Shown piece after piece: positions 16,328 through 24,763 of a DNA stretch of 64,000 nucleotides. This DNA is from an uncultured Exiguobacterium sp. (GTDB lineage: Bacteria > Bacillota > Bacilli > Exiguobacteriales > Exiguobacteriaceae): NCBI GenBank assembly GCA_913775715.1, contig CAJYMC010000007.1, positions 930,001 through 994,000 of the forward strand, given 5' to 3'. The position numbers were made by a program, and so were the translations under genes. Numbering within the stretch: the first letter of the stretch is position 1; every line of letters begins with the position of its first letter. Under the pieces are notes generated by a model. It was not told the origin of the DNA, searched no databases, and saw nothing but the letters and a program-made list of their open reading frames with translations.

Positions 16328-16992
16328 CAGCGCTCCTCCTTTAGGGTCGAGACGAGTAGACGACCGAGCCCGTTCCAGTTGTGTTCCGTCGCCTGAACGA
16401 GCTGTTCGATATCCCGTTGTTCACATGCAACTAAAATCGCGGCATGATCGGCAATCGATTGACGACCGAGTCGATCGAACTGGGCGTATTCGAGCCGGCG
16501 GATCAGCGGCGTCAATCGGCGAATAGTTTCCCGTAGCTGAACGTTCTGACTGCGCAACACAAAGACATCGTGAAAGGCATCGTCTAACGTCAGTGCTGTC
16601 TCCGTCTCCTGTTGATCGATTGCCGTCGTGAACTGTTGATGAATCGTCTGAAGTTCCATCAAGTCGTCTTCCGTCAATTGCGGTCCCGCTAGACGCGCTG
16701 CCAGCCCGTGCAGCGTCGCGATGATTGGATAGGTTTGCTGTGCTTGTTCAGCGTCAAGCTTCGTCACGATCGTCCGCGAGCCCCGTTTCGCAAAAATCAA
16801 TCCCTCCTCCTCGAGTCTTTTCAAGGCTTCGCGAACCGGCGTCCGACTGACACCGAACATTTCCGCGAGCACTTGATCGTTCACCTTCTCACCTGGGGCG
16901 AGGCGTAAAGTGATGATGTGATGCTGTAAACGTCGATACACTTCCTCACTGAGAGGAAGTCGTGCAATGGCTAAATCATCTGTAGGTTTCAT
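16327..16992 (-). CDS. GntR-family regulator, FadR/FCD subfamily
   Basis: 221 residues. Winged HTH at about 15-80: LPLSEEVYRRLQHHIITLRLAPGEKV, then LAEMFGVSRTPVREALKRLEEEGL and KRGSRTIV. The rest is all-helical as in FCD ligand-binding domains (DLMELQTIHQQFTTAI, TLDDAFHDVFVL, ADHAAILVACEQRDIEQLVQATEHNWNG), with the D/H residues that usually bind metal. These proteins sense organic acids or similar metabolites. Coupled to the exporter gene downstream; it probably autoregulates the two-gene unit. Confidence 0.9.
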   Translation of the reverse strand: MKPTDDLAIARLPLSEEVYRRLQHHIITLRLAPGEKVNDQVLAEMFGVSRTPVREALKRLEEEGLIFAKRGSRTIVTKLDAEQAQQTYPIIATLHGLAARLAGPQLTEDDLMELQTIHQQFTTAIDQQETETALTLDDAFHDVFVLRSQNVQLRETIRRLTPLIRRLEYAQFDRLGRQSIADHAAILVACEQRDIEQLVQATEHNWNGLGRLLVSTLKEER

Positions 16993-17073
16993 ACAAGTAA
17001 TATATTACATATTAATCGTTGATACTAGCTTTATTCAAAAAACCTCCCCGTCAAACAACGGAGAGTCAGCTAT

Positions 17074-17844
17074 TCAAACGTTACGTGGATTCATCGGTCC
17101 ATTCAGGTGACTGAGATCGTGCCGTTTCAACAAGATCAATTGAATGACGATCGCGACAAGTAGATAAGCTTGTGTCAAAAGAGGAGTGATGCCTAAATTG
17201 ACGTTCACGACATCCGCTGCGATGCTCGCGAAATCCCACAACGCATGGAAAATGATTAATGGCCAGAGGTTATTCAGCTTCAGTGCGATGATCGCTAAGA
17301 ACACACCAAAGACGAATGTGTTCGCAAGTTGGAACAACATCGCTGCCGGTGGAATCAAGGCGATTAAATTAAGCAAGTGAAAAGATGAGAACAGAAGCGC
17401 ACTGATAAGGACGGCACGATACGGATGTTCGTTCGGTTTGAGATAGCGTAAGATGATGCCCCGAAACAAGACTTCCTCATTGAAACCGACGAATAAGGTC
17501 GTCAGGAAGACGATCCCTACGAGTTGAAGCACCGACGACGAAAGTGACGTGGTGAACAGGGCGTTGACGATCAGTCCGACTTGAAAGAGAACGATCAACA
17601 GTAACGGAATGTACCAGACGAGCCCTCTTGCTTGCAGTTTCGAAAACCCGACGGCAGCAAACGTGGCATGACGACGAATGTACCAGACGAGAAAGAGTGC
17701 TGTTGCTACTTCACCAAAAATCGCGATCCGTAACAACTCTGGATCACCGTAACGAATGCCGAAGCCAAATGCCGAGACAGCCATGACGATACCCATGATG
17801 ACGAAGATGACGGTTGCCGAGACGATGGTGTTCCGCTTATCCAT
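17074..17844 (-). CDS. CPBP family intramembrane glutamic endopeptidase (Abi-like)
   Basis: 256 residues from ATG 17844 (MDKRNTIVSATV), behind GGAGGTCCTGATC; the upstream extension has no ribosome site. Eight or so membrane helices. The three CPBP motifs are present: NEEVLFRGIIL (EExxxR), SSFHLLNL (FxxxH) and IFHALWDFAS (HxxxN/D). Homologues process prenylated or signal proteins in the membrane or confer bacteriocin self-immunity; the substrate here is unknown. Divergent from the PadR gene, sharing an intergenic region with two PadR-like operators. Confidence 0.9.
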   Translation of the reverse strand: MDKRNTIVSATVIFVIMGIVMAVSAFGFGIRYGDPELLRIAIFGEVATALFLVWYIRRHATFAAVGFSKLQARGLVWYIPLLLIVLFQVGLIVNALFTTSLSSSVLQLVGIVFLTTLFVGFNEEVLFRGIILRYLKPNEHPYRAVLISALLFSSFHLLNLIALIPPAAMLFQLANTFVFGVFLAIIALKLNNLWPLIIFHALWDFASIAADVVNVNLGITPLLTQAYLLVAIVIQLILLKRHDLSHLNGPMNPRNV

Positions 17845-17929
17845 GATCAGGACCTCCATTTCAAACGATCGACCTTTCTTCTGTATCATTGATTTACCTT
17901 TTTTTCAGAGAAATGAATCTTTTTTCTTC

Positions 17930-17984
17930 ACTACCTTGCAATACAAAATAGCTTAGCGTATCATTACCTTGTAATACCAAGTAG
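17930..17984. promoter_or_regulatory. Two tandem PadR-type operator candidates
   Basis: Direct repeats at 17930-17951 and 17963-17984 agree at 18 of 22 positions, 33 bp apart, core TACCTTGNAATACNAANTAG. The second copy is also partly symmetric (TACCTTG...CAAGTAG). They lie 17 bp and more before the PadR start and in front of the divergent CPBP protease gene, as expected for PadR autoregulation. Confidence 0.6.
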
Positions 17985-18000
17985 TGAAAGGAAGATACGG

Positions 18001-18327
18001 ATGTCATCGACGCAAATGTTAAAAGGGATTCTTGACGGCTGTTTACTTGCACTGGTCGCGGAAGAAGAAATTTATGGTTATGAACTGGCGACGAAACTGA
18101 AAGCATACGGTTTCGCTGACATCAGCGAAGGAACAATCTATCCCTTATTAATCCGGATGCAAAAACTGGGCTGGATCGAGGCGACTTCACGCGTCTCTCC
18201 TTCCGGTCCGAAACGGAAGTATTATTCGATCACGACGAGCGGTGCAGAAGAGCTAACCGCATTCAAGGAAAGATGGCACGATCTTTCGAAGAGTGTTGAA
18301 AGTATTTTAAAGGAGGATGATGATTGA
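18001..18327 (+). CDS. PadR family transcriptional regulator
   Basis: 108 residues, the PadR-s1 size. Winged HTH: QMLKGILDGCLLALVAEEEIYGYELATKL, then ISEGTIYPLLIRMQKLGWIEA and the wing SGPKRKYYSITTSGAEEL. These dimeric repressors control exporters or membrane proteins in response to drugs or phenolics. Ribosome site AAAGGAAG at 8-bp spacing. The next gene, a HAAS-domain membrane protein, overlaps its end, the standard PadR/HAAS partnership of Bacillota. Confidence 0.93.
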   Translation: MSSTQMLKGILDGCLLALVAEEEIYGYELATKLKAYGFADISEGTIYPLLIRMQKLGWIEATSRVSPSGPKRKYYSITTSGAEELTAFKERWHDLSKSVESILKEDDD

Positions 18328-18328
18328 G

Positions 18329-19075
18329 ATGATCCTATCAACGGAATCAACCCGGTTTTTGGAAGACTTGAAGGTATACCTGCTTGTCTCAGGCAAAAAT
18401 GAACAAGCGACGAACGAGATTGTCCATGAACTCGAAGATCATTTGATTGAAGCGGAAGCGGATGGCAAATCGGTTCGCGCGATCACGGGTGACAGTCCGG
18501 CTGCCTACATCCAGTCGATCTCACACGAGATGGCATTTGATTCAAAACAAGCCTTTTGGACGATCATGCAAGTGTATCTTGGTGCGTCCAGCTTTCTATA
18601 CTTACAAAATCTCTTGAATGGCACGACGACTTACAGTATCCTGCTCGTCGGTGGCTTCCTACTGATAAGCGCTGTTTATTTGACGACTCTTGCATTGTTG
18701 TTCCGCAAAGACGCCTTACGCGATACTGCTCGACCACGCCTCCTGCGTTACGGGATTCATGGGAGTGTTCATCTTCTTCTGATCGTCGGACTGTTGATCG
18801 TCAACGGACTCATTGATTCGCCCAAAATCACGTTATCTCCGAGCGTTGGTTGGTTAATTGGTGCCCTTCTAATTGCTTGGATTCTAATCACGGCATGGAA
18901 GACGAAGACATGGATTTTACCGATTGCAGTGTTCGTCTTTTTCGTGCCTCAACTGCTGCTTTTGTTTGTATTTAATTTGTCAGAGATTACCGCTGTCCTT
19001 GTGAGTTATGTTCTGACTTCGATTACGATTGCAGTTACTTTTATCCGTTCATCTAAGAACAGTCAGACAGATTAA
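18329..19075 (+). CDS. HAAS-domain membrane protein partnered with PadR
   Basis: About 248 residues. Three in-frame ATGs (18317, 18320, 18329) follow AGGAGG at 18311-18316; only 18329 leaves workable spacing (12 bases), so it is preferred. The N-terminal 75 residues form a HAAS-like helical domain (FLEDLKVYLLVSGKN, NEIVHELEDHLIEAEADGKS). Then about seven hydrophobic helices follow, ending in a short basic tail. Such proteins sit next to PadR repressors and probably act in envelope signalling; no activity is known. Co-transcribed with padR. Confidence 0.8.
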   Translation: MILSTESTRFLEDLKVYLLVSGKNEQATNEIVHELEDHLIEAEADGKSVRAITGDSPAAYIQSISHEMAFDSKQAFWTIMQVYLGASSFLYLQNLLNGTTTYSILLVGGFLLISAVYLTTLALLFRKDALRDTARPRLLRYGIHGSVHLLLIVGLLIVNGLIDSPKITLSPSVGWLIGALLIAWILITAWKTKTWILPIAVFVFFVPQLLLLFVFNLSEITAVLVSYVLTSITIAVTFIRSSKNSQTD

Positions 19076-19104
19076 TCATTTAACCCTTAAGTCGAAAATA
19101 AGAC

Positions 19105-19145
19105 AAAGCAGCGACGTTCCCCTATCTTAAGAACATCGCTGCTTT
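19105..19145. terminator. Rho-independent terminator
   Basis: Arms AAAGCAGCGA/TCGCTGCTTT, with the stem continuing through CGTTC/GAACA, then TCTCTTTT; ends the padR unit. Confidence 0.75.
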
Positions 19146-19203
19146 CTCTTTTGATTTTTACAATGTAACGAGAACCTTATATTATATTCGGAATACCAAT
19201 GAT

Positions 19204-19491
19204 TTATACTCGCCTCTTTAATGTAAAAATCACACCACCTAAAACAATGAACGTTAAAGGAATAAGTAATCCTAGTGTATTTCGATAGTCGACAAACGTT
19301 AGATCAGCGTAATTTCGGTAGTAGATTTCTAACAGTAACCAACCTATCGGAAAAATCGGAAAAGTATACGTATATGCGCTTGAAACAATTCGTCTTCCCC
19401 GTTCATCTTTTCCTTCCTCACCAAAAATAAATGGTAGTGATACAAATAAGCTCAATAGAAAAATCGGCATTACTATTATGTTTATAATCAT
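19204..19491 (-). CDS. Small three-helix membrane protein paired with XRE regulator
   Basis: 95 residues with three hydrophobic segments: MIINIIVMPIFLLSLFVSLPF, YTFPIFPIGWLLLEIYY and LGLLIPLTFIVLGGVIFTL, and a KDERGRR cytoplasmic loop. Family not recognised. Its ATG overlaps the stop of the upstream XRE regulator gene by four bases, so it is translationally coupled; the same two-gene plan occurs at 52967-53645. Confidence 0.7.
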   Translation of the reverse strand: MIINIIVMPIFLLSLFVSLPFIFGEEGKDERGRRIVSSAYTYTFPIFPIGWLLLEIYYRNYADLTFVDYRNTLGLLIPLTFIVLGGVIFTLKRRV

Positions 19492-19724
19492 TCTTTTCCC
19501 TCGCCTTCTCGCTCATATTGAAATACTTCGTTAATGTCTTTATCGAACAAATAAGCAATCTCAAAAGCTAGAATCAACGAAGGACTATAACGGCTTCCTT
19601 CTAAAGAGATAATAGTTTGTCTACTGACCCCGACCTTTTCTGCTAATTCTTTTTGCGACCATCCTCTTTCAGCCCTTAAGATAGCTAATCGGTTCTTGAT
19701 GATTCCATCACTTTTGATACCCAA
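19488..19724 (-). CDS. XRE-family small HTH regulator
   Basis: 78 residues, TTG start at 19724 seven bases after AAAGGAG. Cro/CI-type HTH: NRLAILRAERGWSQKELAEK, VGVSRQTIISLEGSRYSPSL, then LAFEIAYLFDKDINEVFQYE. This compact form (YozG/YgzD-like) usually governs a neighbouring small membrane protein. Upstream AT-rich spacer has repeated AAAGTAAAGTTTTTTT-like runs near 19770-19805 that could hold its operator. Confidence 0.85.
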   Translation of the reverse strand: MGIKSDGIIKNRLAILRAERGWSQKELAEKVGVSRQTIISLEGSRYSPSLILAFEIAYLFDKDINEVFQYEREGEGKE

Positions 19725-19877
19725 ACCATTTCTCCTTTCATCATATCTGTAATTATTTCCATAAATAAACAGTAAAGTTTTTTTGACTTAAAGTAAAGTT
19801 TTTTTTACACATCAATCAAATAAAAAGCGATATTCTCGGACCAGGAGAAGATCGCCAATTACTTAAGTTGGTTTCAA

Positions 19878-20450
19878 TTACGTATTTTTTATCCCATGCT
19901 CTGCTGCATACCGCTCACGCGTCCAGTTGTAGACATGACTCGTCACGGTCCGACCGTCGATTCGTTCTAAGACAAATGGTCGATCAAGGACGTGTGTAAA
20001 GCCTAGTTTTTCAACGACACGGCGTGATTGGTCGTTAAAATCAAAGTGTCCGCACCAGACGACATCGATTGGTAACTTCTTAAAGATGAAATCAAGCATC
20101 GCTTCGACGATTTCTGGCATCCGCCCTTCTCCCCAGTAATCAGGTGCAAGGACATATCCAATCTCAACTTGACGGTCATGGGTGATCGATTCGTCCGGAC
20201 GACGATTGAAGTGAAACCCGAAGCTCCCGATCACTTCCCCCGTTTCCTTATCAGTCACAGCATATTCGCCAGGTGACGCTTGGAAAATGCCGATCACTTC
20301 CTGGCTCTCGTCAAGCGATGCGTGCGGTGCCCAGCCTGCCTTCGGTCCGACATTCGGATCCTTTGCGTAAGCATATAATGCGGCTGCATCTTCGTCTTGC
20401 CAACGGCGTAACAGATGCCGTGGTGTTTCTATCGTATCTGGTAAGTTCAT
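19878..20450 (-). CDS. GNAT N-acetyltransferase, RimJ/RimL-like
   Basis: 190 residues. GNAT pattern: ETPRHLLRRWQDEDAAALYAYAKDP, EYAVTDKETGEVIGSFGFHF, VEIGYVLAPDYWGEGRMPEI (acetyl-CoA loop, with a less common GEGRM in place of Q/RGxG), and NDQSRRVVEKLGFTHV. Such enzymes acetylate protein N-termini or small molecules; the substrate is unknown. ATG 20450 with GGGGGAA upstream; 15 bp after the MFS gene stop on the same strand. Confidence 0.87.
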   Translation of the reverse strand: MNLPDTIETPRHLLRRWQDEDAAALYAYAKDPNVGPKAGWAPHASLDESQEVIGIFQASPGEYAVTDKETGEVIGSFGFHFNRRPDESITHDRQVEIGYVLAPDYWGEGRMPEIVEAMLDFIFKKLPIDVVWCGHFDFNDQSRRVVEKLGFTHVLDRPFVLERIDGRTVTSHVYNWTRERYAAEHGIKNT

Positions 20451-20465
20451 CTGTATTCCCCCTTA

Positions 20466-21701
20466 TTATGATACGTTTCGCTGTCGTTCGACCGATTCCT
20501 TCACGAACAGGCTCGTATAAACTAATCCGAAGCCCGTCAAAAGAATCAATCCGAGATAGACGCTCATCATCGACGGGATCAAGAATGTCCCGACTAGAAT
20601 CGTCGACCGAGAAATCAAGTCCGCTCCAGCAAACGACGTTCCCGCGAACGCTGAGTACGCCCCGCGTTGATCCGTTGGCATCATGTTCGCTTTTTGTGTG
20701 TTCAAGACCGGGGAGTAGAGCAACTCGCCGATCGTTGCGATGAAGATGAAGACCATCAGTGCCGTCATACTGTTCGCACTCGTCACGACGACGTAACCGA
20801 TCGTGTACAGCATGAGACCAGCAGCGAGCGTCCGACGCGGCGACAAGTGCTTCGCTAGTCGCTGGACGATGAACGTCAACGTGACGACGAGCAACGTATT
20901 TTCGATGTTAATGATACTCATCATCCGGACCCCGTTGATCGACCACCCGGCAAATGACAGCGGTTCGAACGAATCGGCGAGTCGGACGGCGACATAACTG
21001 CCCATCGAAAACTCAGCCGCTAAGATACACATCGAACCGAAGACGACCTTGACGAACGGACGGTCCCGCCAGGCAAGTTGATAGCTCGTGAAGATATCCG
21101 TGAGGACACCACGTAGTTTTTGGCGCTGCCACGTCCGTGGTGTGTCGTCAAGAAACAGGTAGTACGCAATCGGTAAAACGGACGACGTGAAGCTCAAAAT
21201 CCAGAACAACAGCAATTGATTACTGACATAGAGCCAGCCCCCGAGTGCTGTACCGATGGCGATCGATAGATTGATCAACCAGTAGTCGAGCGCATAGACC
21301 GCTTGGCGATTTTCCTTCGTCGTTGCATCGATGATGATCGCCCCCATTGCCGGCCGACCAAGATTACTCGTCACCGAGAAGACAGCGTAGATGACCATGA
21401 ACAATAGCATCCAGTCGAGTGTCAATGAGATCGTCATCGTGATGAACGTCAGCGCTATGAGCGCAGACGTCGTAACGAGCAGACGTTTGCGGGAAAAGCG
21501 GTCGGCAAGATATCCGCCGAGTAGATTCGTGATGAAGCTGACGAAGACCATCGCGATCAAAAATGCACCGGCGATGACTTCGTTGAATGCCTGGACGAAC
21601 AAGAGGGCCATGAACGGCATGATGGAGAACGAGACAGCCCGGTTGAAAAACGATGTGATGAGACGTACTTTAATTGGTTTCGGTATTTCTTTCCATTTCA
21701 T
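20466..21701 (-). CDS. MFS transporter (MdtH/YqjV-like drug exporter)
   Basis: 411 residues with twelve predicted helices; start ATG 21701 (MKWKEIPKPIKVR) after GGAAGGTG. MFS signature in the loop between helices 2 and 3: GGYLADRFSRKRLL. Likely exports a drug or metabolite by proton antiport. It is divergent from the SgrR-like regulator at 21804 with 102 bp between, an arrangement that suggests the regulator senses the exported or related substrate. GNAT gene follows on the same strand, perhaps co-transcribed. Confidence 0.87.
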   Translation of the reverse strand: MKWKEIPKPIKVRLITSFFNRAVSFSIMPFMALLFVQAFNEVIAGAFLIAMVFVSFITNLLGGYLADRFSRKRLLVTTSALIALTFITMTISLTLDWMLLFMVIYAVFSVTSNLGRPAMGAIIIDATTKENRQAVYALDYWLINLSIAIGTALGGWLYVSNQLLLFWILSFTSSVLPIAYYLFLDDTPRTWQRQKLRGVLTDIFTSYQLAWRDRPFVKVVFGSMCILAAEFSMGSYVAVRLADSFEPLSFAGWSINGVRMMSIINIENTLLVVTLTFIVQRLAKHLSPRRTLAAGLMLYTIGYVVVTSANSMTALMVFIFIATIGELLYSPVLNTQKANMMPTDQRGAYSAFAGTSFAGADLISRSTILVGTFLIPSMMSVYLGLILLTGFGLVYTSLFVKESVERQRNVS

Positions 21702-21803
21702 ATTGTCACCTTCCATTCTCTACCTGTATCATAAACAAGACAAGACACAGGAAAAATGGACGTCATTAAAAAAAGATGTCCCCTTTTAAGGAGGAGAAGG
21801 ACG

Positions 21804-23435
21804 ATGGATGCTTATCTTTTTATGTTATGGAAGACTTGCCGAAATGGACACTACTCGATTGCGTCGCTTGCCGACGCCATTCATCTCAGTCCTAAACAAA
21901 CGAAACGATATCTCAATAAATGGCAGGAAGACGGTTGGATTAGTTACACGAGCGGGCGCGGACGAGGCAACTTAAGTGAACTTTTCTGGTTGCGCCACGT
22001 TGAACGGGAATATGCGAAACGGATGCTCGAACGGATCGACCGTGACTCAATCGAATCGGTGACGGAGGAACTGACGTGGGACTGGTCGCCGGCACAAGCA
22101 GGACGCTTCATGCGGCAACTCGAACGAAAATTCGGCTATACACAGACGACGTCTGATGCGTTATTGATTCCGCGAAAACGGAATTTCCTGACGACCCACC
22201 CGTTAGAAGCAGCGGATATCCATAGTGCCCATCTCGTCCAGAACGTCTTCAACCGCCTGTTTACGATCGACGTCGACGGCAATATTCAAGGTGAACTGGC
22301 GCATCACTATGTCTGGAACGGGGCGACGCTCAGTCTCTTCTTACGGAAGGACGTCCGCTTCCATGATGGCTCACTCTTGACAAGTAAGGAAGTGACGAAG
22401 AGTCTGCGTGCCTTGATCGCCTATCCAGCTTACGCTTATTCCTACGGGCACGTGAAAAAGATCGTCTCGAACGGACCGTACCGGGTCGACCTCACACTCG
22501 ATCAACGCCGGAGTTCGATTTTGCCGCAACTCGCCTCGATACATACGAGCATTATCAAGGACGGTGTCGGGACGGGACCATTCCAACTGACGCAGCATGA
22601 CGACAAGAAAACCGTTCTGACAGCGTTCCCGAACTACTTTGGTATTCGTGCCCTGCTCGACCGAATCGAGTTCATCCAGATGCCGGAGCAATATGACCCG
22701 GTCTACCGGACATCGGCTTCTGACTCCAGTCCGATTGATACGATTGCGACCCAGTCTGGCTTTGGTCTCGTCTTGCTCCATCCACGTGCTGGTGGTCCGT
22801 TTGAATCAAAAGCCGCACGGCATTATATCCACCGACTCGTCGCAGAAGTTCGTGGTGGCATTCATGACTTTCATGAACGGGCACAACCGAACGACTGTGG
22901 TTTTCTTGAGTCCTATAGTCAACCGTATACTGTCCCGGATGGTCCTTCCGTTTTGTTCACGCAACCGATCCGAATCAAGCTGACAGATTTTACAGATAAG
23001 GTGACCCGCTGGCTCTGTCAGCGATTCGATCAGGACGGAATTCCGTATGAGTTTGTCGAAGTCGGATTTGAAGAGAGCATCACGGATTTTCACGCTTACG
23101 ATACGATTGATCTCGCCGTCCATGCCGAAGTGTTTGAGCGAAATATCCAGTACGCCTTCTATCAGTTCATGACGAATACATTCTCACCACCAATCCGACT
23201 GTTTCAGCAGATGCCAGAGATGTTGAAATCAATTGAACAATACGATGCGACACCGTTCGAAGACTGGCTCCCGATCCACCAATCGATTGAGCGTTACTTA
23301 ATCGACGAATCGTATTTCATCCCGTTCTATCACGATACACGACTGATTCCGTATCCGATCGAATTGCAAAACATCACGATCGACTCGTTCGGTTACTTTG
23401 ACTTCTCGAAGCTCTGGATTTCCAACCAATCGTGA
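21804..23435 (+). CDS. SgrR-like regulator: HTH fused to peptide-type solute-binding domain
   Basis: 543 residues from ATG 21804 (MDAYLFMLWKTC) seven bases after AAGGAGGAG. Residues 1-~110 are the SgrR_N winged HTH (LADAIHLSPKQTKRYLNKWQEDGWISYTSGRGRGN). The rest resembles SBP_bac_5 binding proteins, without a signal peptide: HLVQNVFNRLFTIDVDGNIQ, AHHYVWNGATLSLFLRKDVRFHDGSLLTSKEV, ending YFIPFYHDTRLIPYP. So a cytoplasmic binding-protein fold serves as ligand sensor for DNA binding. E. coli SgrR responds to sugar-phosphate stress, but Bacillota members mostly sit beside MFS exporters, as here. Confidence 0.88.
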   Translation: MDAYLFMLWKTCRNGHYSIASLADAIHLSPKQTKRYLNKWQEDGWISYTSGRGRGNLSELFWLRHVEREYAKRMLERIDRDSIESVTEELTWDWSPAQAGRFMRQLERKFGYTQTTSDALLIPRKRNFLTTHPLEAADIHSAHLVQNVFNRLFTIDVDGNIQGELAHHYVWNGATLSLFLRKDVRFHDGSLLTSKEVTKSLRALIAYPAYAYSYGHVKKIVSNGPYRVDLTLDQRRSSILPQLASIHTSIIKDGVGTGPFQLTQHDDKKTVLTAFPNYFGIRALLDRIEFIQMPEQYDPVYRTSASDSSPIDTIATQSGFGLVLLHPRAGGPFESKAARHYIHRLVAEVRGGIHDFHERAQPNDCGFLESYSQPYTVPDGPSVLFTQPIRIKLTDFTDKVTRWLCQRFDQDGIPYEFVEVGFEESITDFHAYDTIDLAVHAEVFERNIQYAFYQFMTNTFSPPIRLFQQMPEMLKSIEQYDATPFEDWLPIHQSIERYLIDESYFIPFYHDTRLIPYPIELQNITIDSFGYFDFSKLWISNQS

Positions 23436-23495
23436 CGAATCGTTGACGAAATCTTGACCTGCTTGTGACAAAGCGCACGGTATTCTTTAATCTAG

Positions 23496-23510
23496 TATTT
23501 TAAATGTTGT
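23496..23510. promoter_or_regulatory. Possible NsrR-like site upstream of hmp
   Basis: TATTTTAAATGTTGT resembles the centre of the Bacillus NsrR motif (TATYTTAAATATA) over its first ten bases; the second half is poor. It lies about 65 bp before the flavohemoglobin start, a gene usually controlled by nitric oxide. Confidence 0.3.
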
Positions 23511-23574
23511 ATTAAAGGTGAGGCTGCGAAATACTAAGACTGTCTTCATTACTTAGCGAAAAGGAAGTGGTCTT

Positions 23575-24714
23575 ATGTTATCAACCTCTACCATTCAAAT
23601 CGTTCAATCGACGGTTCCCGTCCTTGCGTCGCACGGTGCCGCGATCACGAAAGTCTTTTATCAGCGCTTGTTTCAAGCTCATCCGGAACTGAAACACGTC
23701 TTCAATCAATCGAATCAACGAAGCGACCGCCAATCGCAAGCACTCGCGACCGCCGTGTATGCCGCTGCTGCTCACATCGATCAACTCGAGACGTTAAAGC
23801 CGGTCTTATTACCTGTGCTCCATAAACACCGTAGTCTACAAATCAAACCGGAAATGTATCCCATCGTCGGGCACGAATTGCTTGGAGCGATGCAAGATGT
23901 CTTAGGAGAAGCCGCAACACCAGACATCTTGCGCGCGTGGGGAGAAGCATACGGGGAGATTGCCAATCTGTTCATCACGCTTGAAGCCGAACTTTACGCA
24001 CAGGATGAACAAGCAAAAGGATTTTCCGGATATCAGACAGTTGAGATTTCGGATGTCGAGGAACAAGCGGATGGGATTCGCGCCTTGACCTTCAGCACGG
24101 ACGGTCCACTACCCGCTTATCGAGCCGGGCAATACATCACGGTACGGATTCAAGACAAAGATGGCTTATGGCACAATCGCCAATACAGTCTGACGACGGC
24201 ATCGAACATGGAGACATATACGATTGGTGTCAAACGAGAAGGCATCGTCTCGGACTACTTACATGCAGCGCAAGTCGGTGACACGGTGTTCATTAGTGCG
24301 CCAGCGGGTGCTTTTACACTCGATGCGTCAGACGAACCCGTCGTGCTGATCGCTGGTGGCATCGGGATTACACCGATGCTTGCGATGGCAGACGAAGCGT
24401 TAGCTGCTGGTCGACAGGTCACGTTACATCACGCTGTCCAAGACGAACGCAATCGTCCATTTAACGAGCAACTTGCCTTGCTTGAGCAACGTGGCGCACG
24501 CGTCATTCGTTACGCAGAACACCAGGCAATGGATCAAGCGGGTCGCTTACCGAAAGACGTTATCGCAGGTATCACGGATTCGACATACGTCTGTGGTCCG
24601 GAAGCGATGATTCAATATGTGATCGAACACTTCACGGCGTCACCCGACAAACTGCATTACGAAATCTTTGGACCAACGCTTGCTTTTGCAGCAGAAACTC
24701 CAGTTGCACAATAA
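23575..24714 (+). CDS. hmp: Flavohemoprotein, nitric oxide dioxygenase
   Basis: 379 residues, close to the 395-residue norm. Residues 1-~140 are globin: distal Y29 (FYQRLF), proximal H85 (VLHKHRSL) and the Hmp-specific KPEMYPIVGHELL. Then the FAD domain with RAGQYITVRI and RQYSLT-like HNRQYSLTTA, and an NAD-binding domain with ISAPAGAF, LIAGGIGITPMLAM, and the terminal TYVCGPEAMIQYV and YEIFGP. It turns NO and O2 into nitrate using NADH. Stands alone, with a terminator right after the stop. Confidence 0.96.
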   Translation: MLSTSTIQIVQSTVPVLASHGAAITKVFYQRLFQAHPELKHVFNQSNQRSDRQSQALATAVYAAAAHIDQLETLKPVLLPVLHKHRSLQIKPEMYPIVGHELLGAMQDVLGEAATPDILRAWGEAYGEIANLFITLEAELYAQDEQAKGFSGYQTVEISDVEEQADGIRALTFSTDGPLPAYRAGQYITVRIQDKDGLWHNRQYSLTTASNMETYTIGVKREGIVSDYLHAAQVGDTVFISAPAGAFTLDASDEPVVLIAGGIGITPMLAMADEALAAGRQVTLHHAVQDERNRPFNEQLALLEQRGARVIRYAEHQAMDQAGRLPKDVIAGITDSTYVCGPEAMIQYVIEHFTASPDKLHYEIFGPTLAFAAETPVAQ

Positions 24715-24717
24715 AAA

Positions 24718-24760
24718 ACATCCCGCTTTCTTTGACACGTGTCAAGGAGAGCGGGATGTT
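24718..24760. terminator. Bidirectional rho-independent terminator
   Basis: Arms AACATCCCGCT/AGCGGGATGTT with TTGACACGTGTCAA, itself palindromic, inside; between convergent hmp and the reductase gene. Confidence 0.8.
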
Positions 24761-24763
24761 TGA

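Noticed and set aside
17043..17072. CTCCCCGT ... ACGGAGAG hairpin after the CPBP gene
   Set aside because: Mismatch in the stem and no clear T-run in the needed direction; not reported as a terminator.
22371..22983. Several frames of 70-136 residues inside the SgrR-like gene
   Set aside because: Shadows of the coding strand; no ribosome sites and unnatural Arg/Ser-rich composition.
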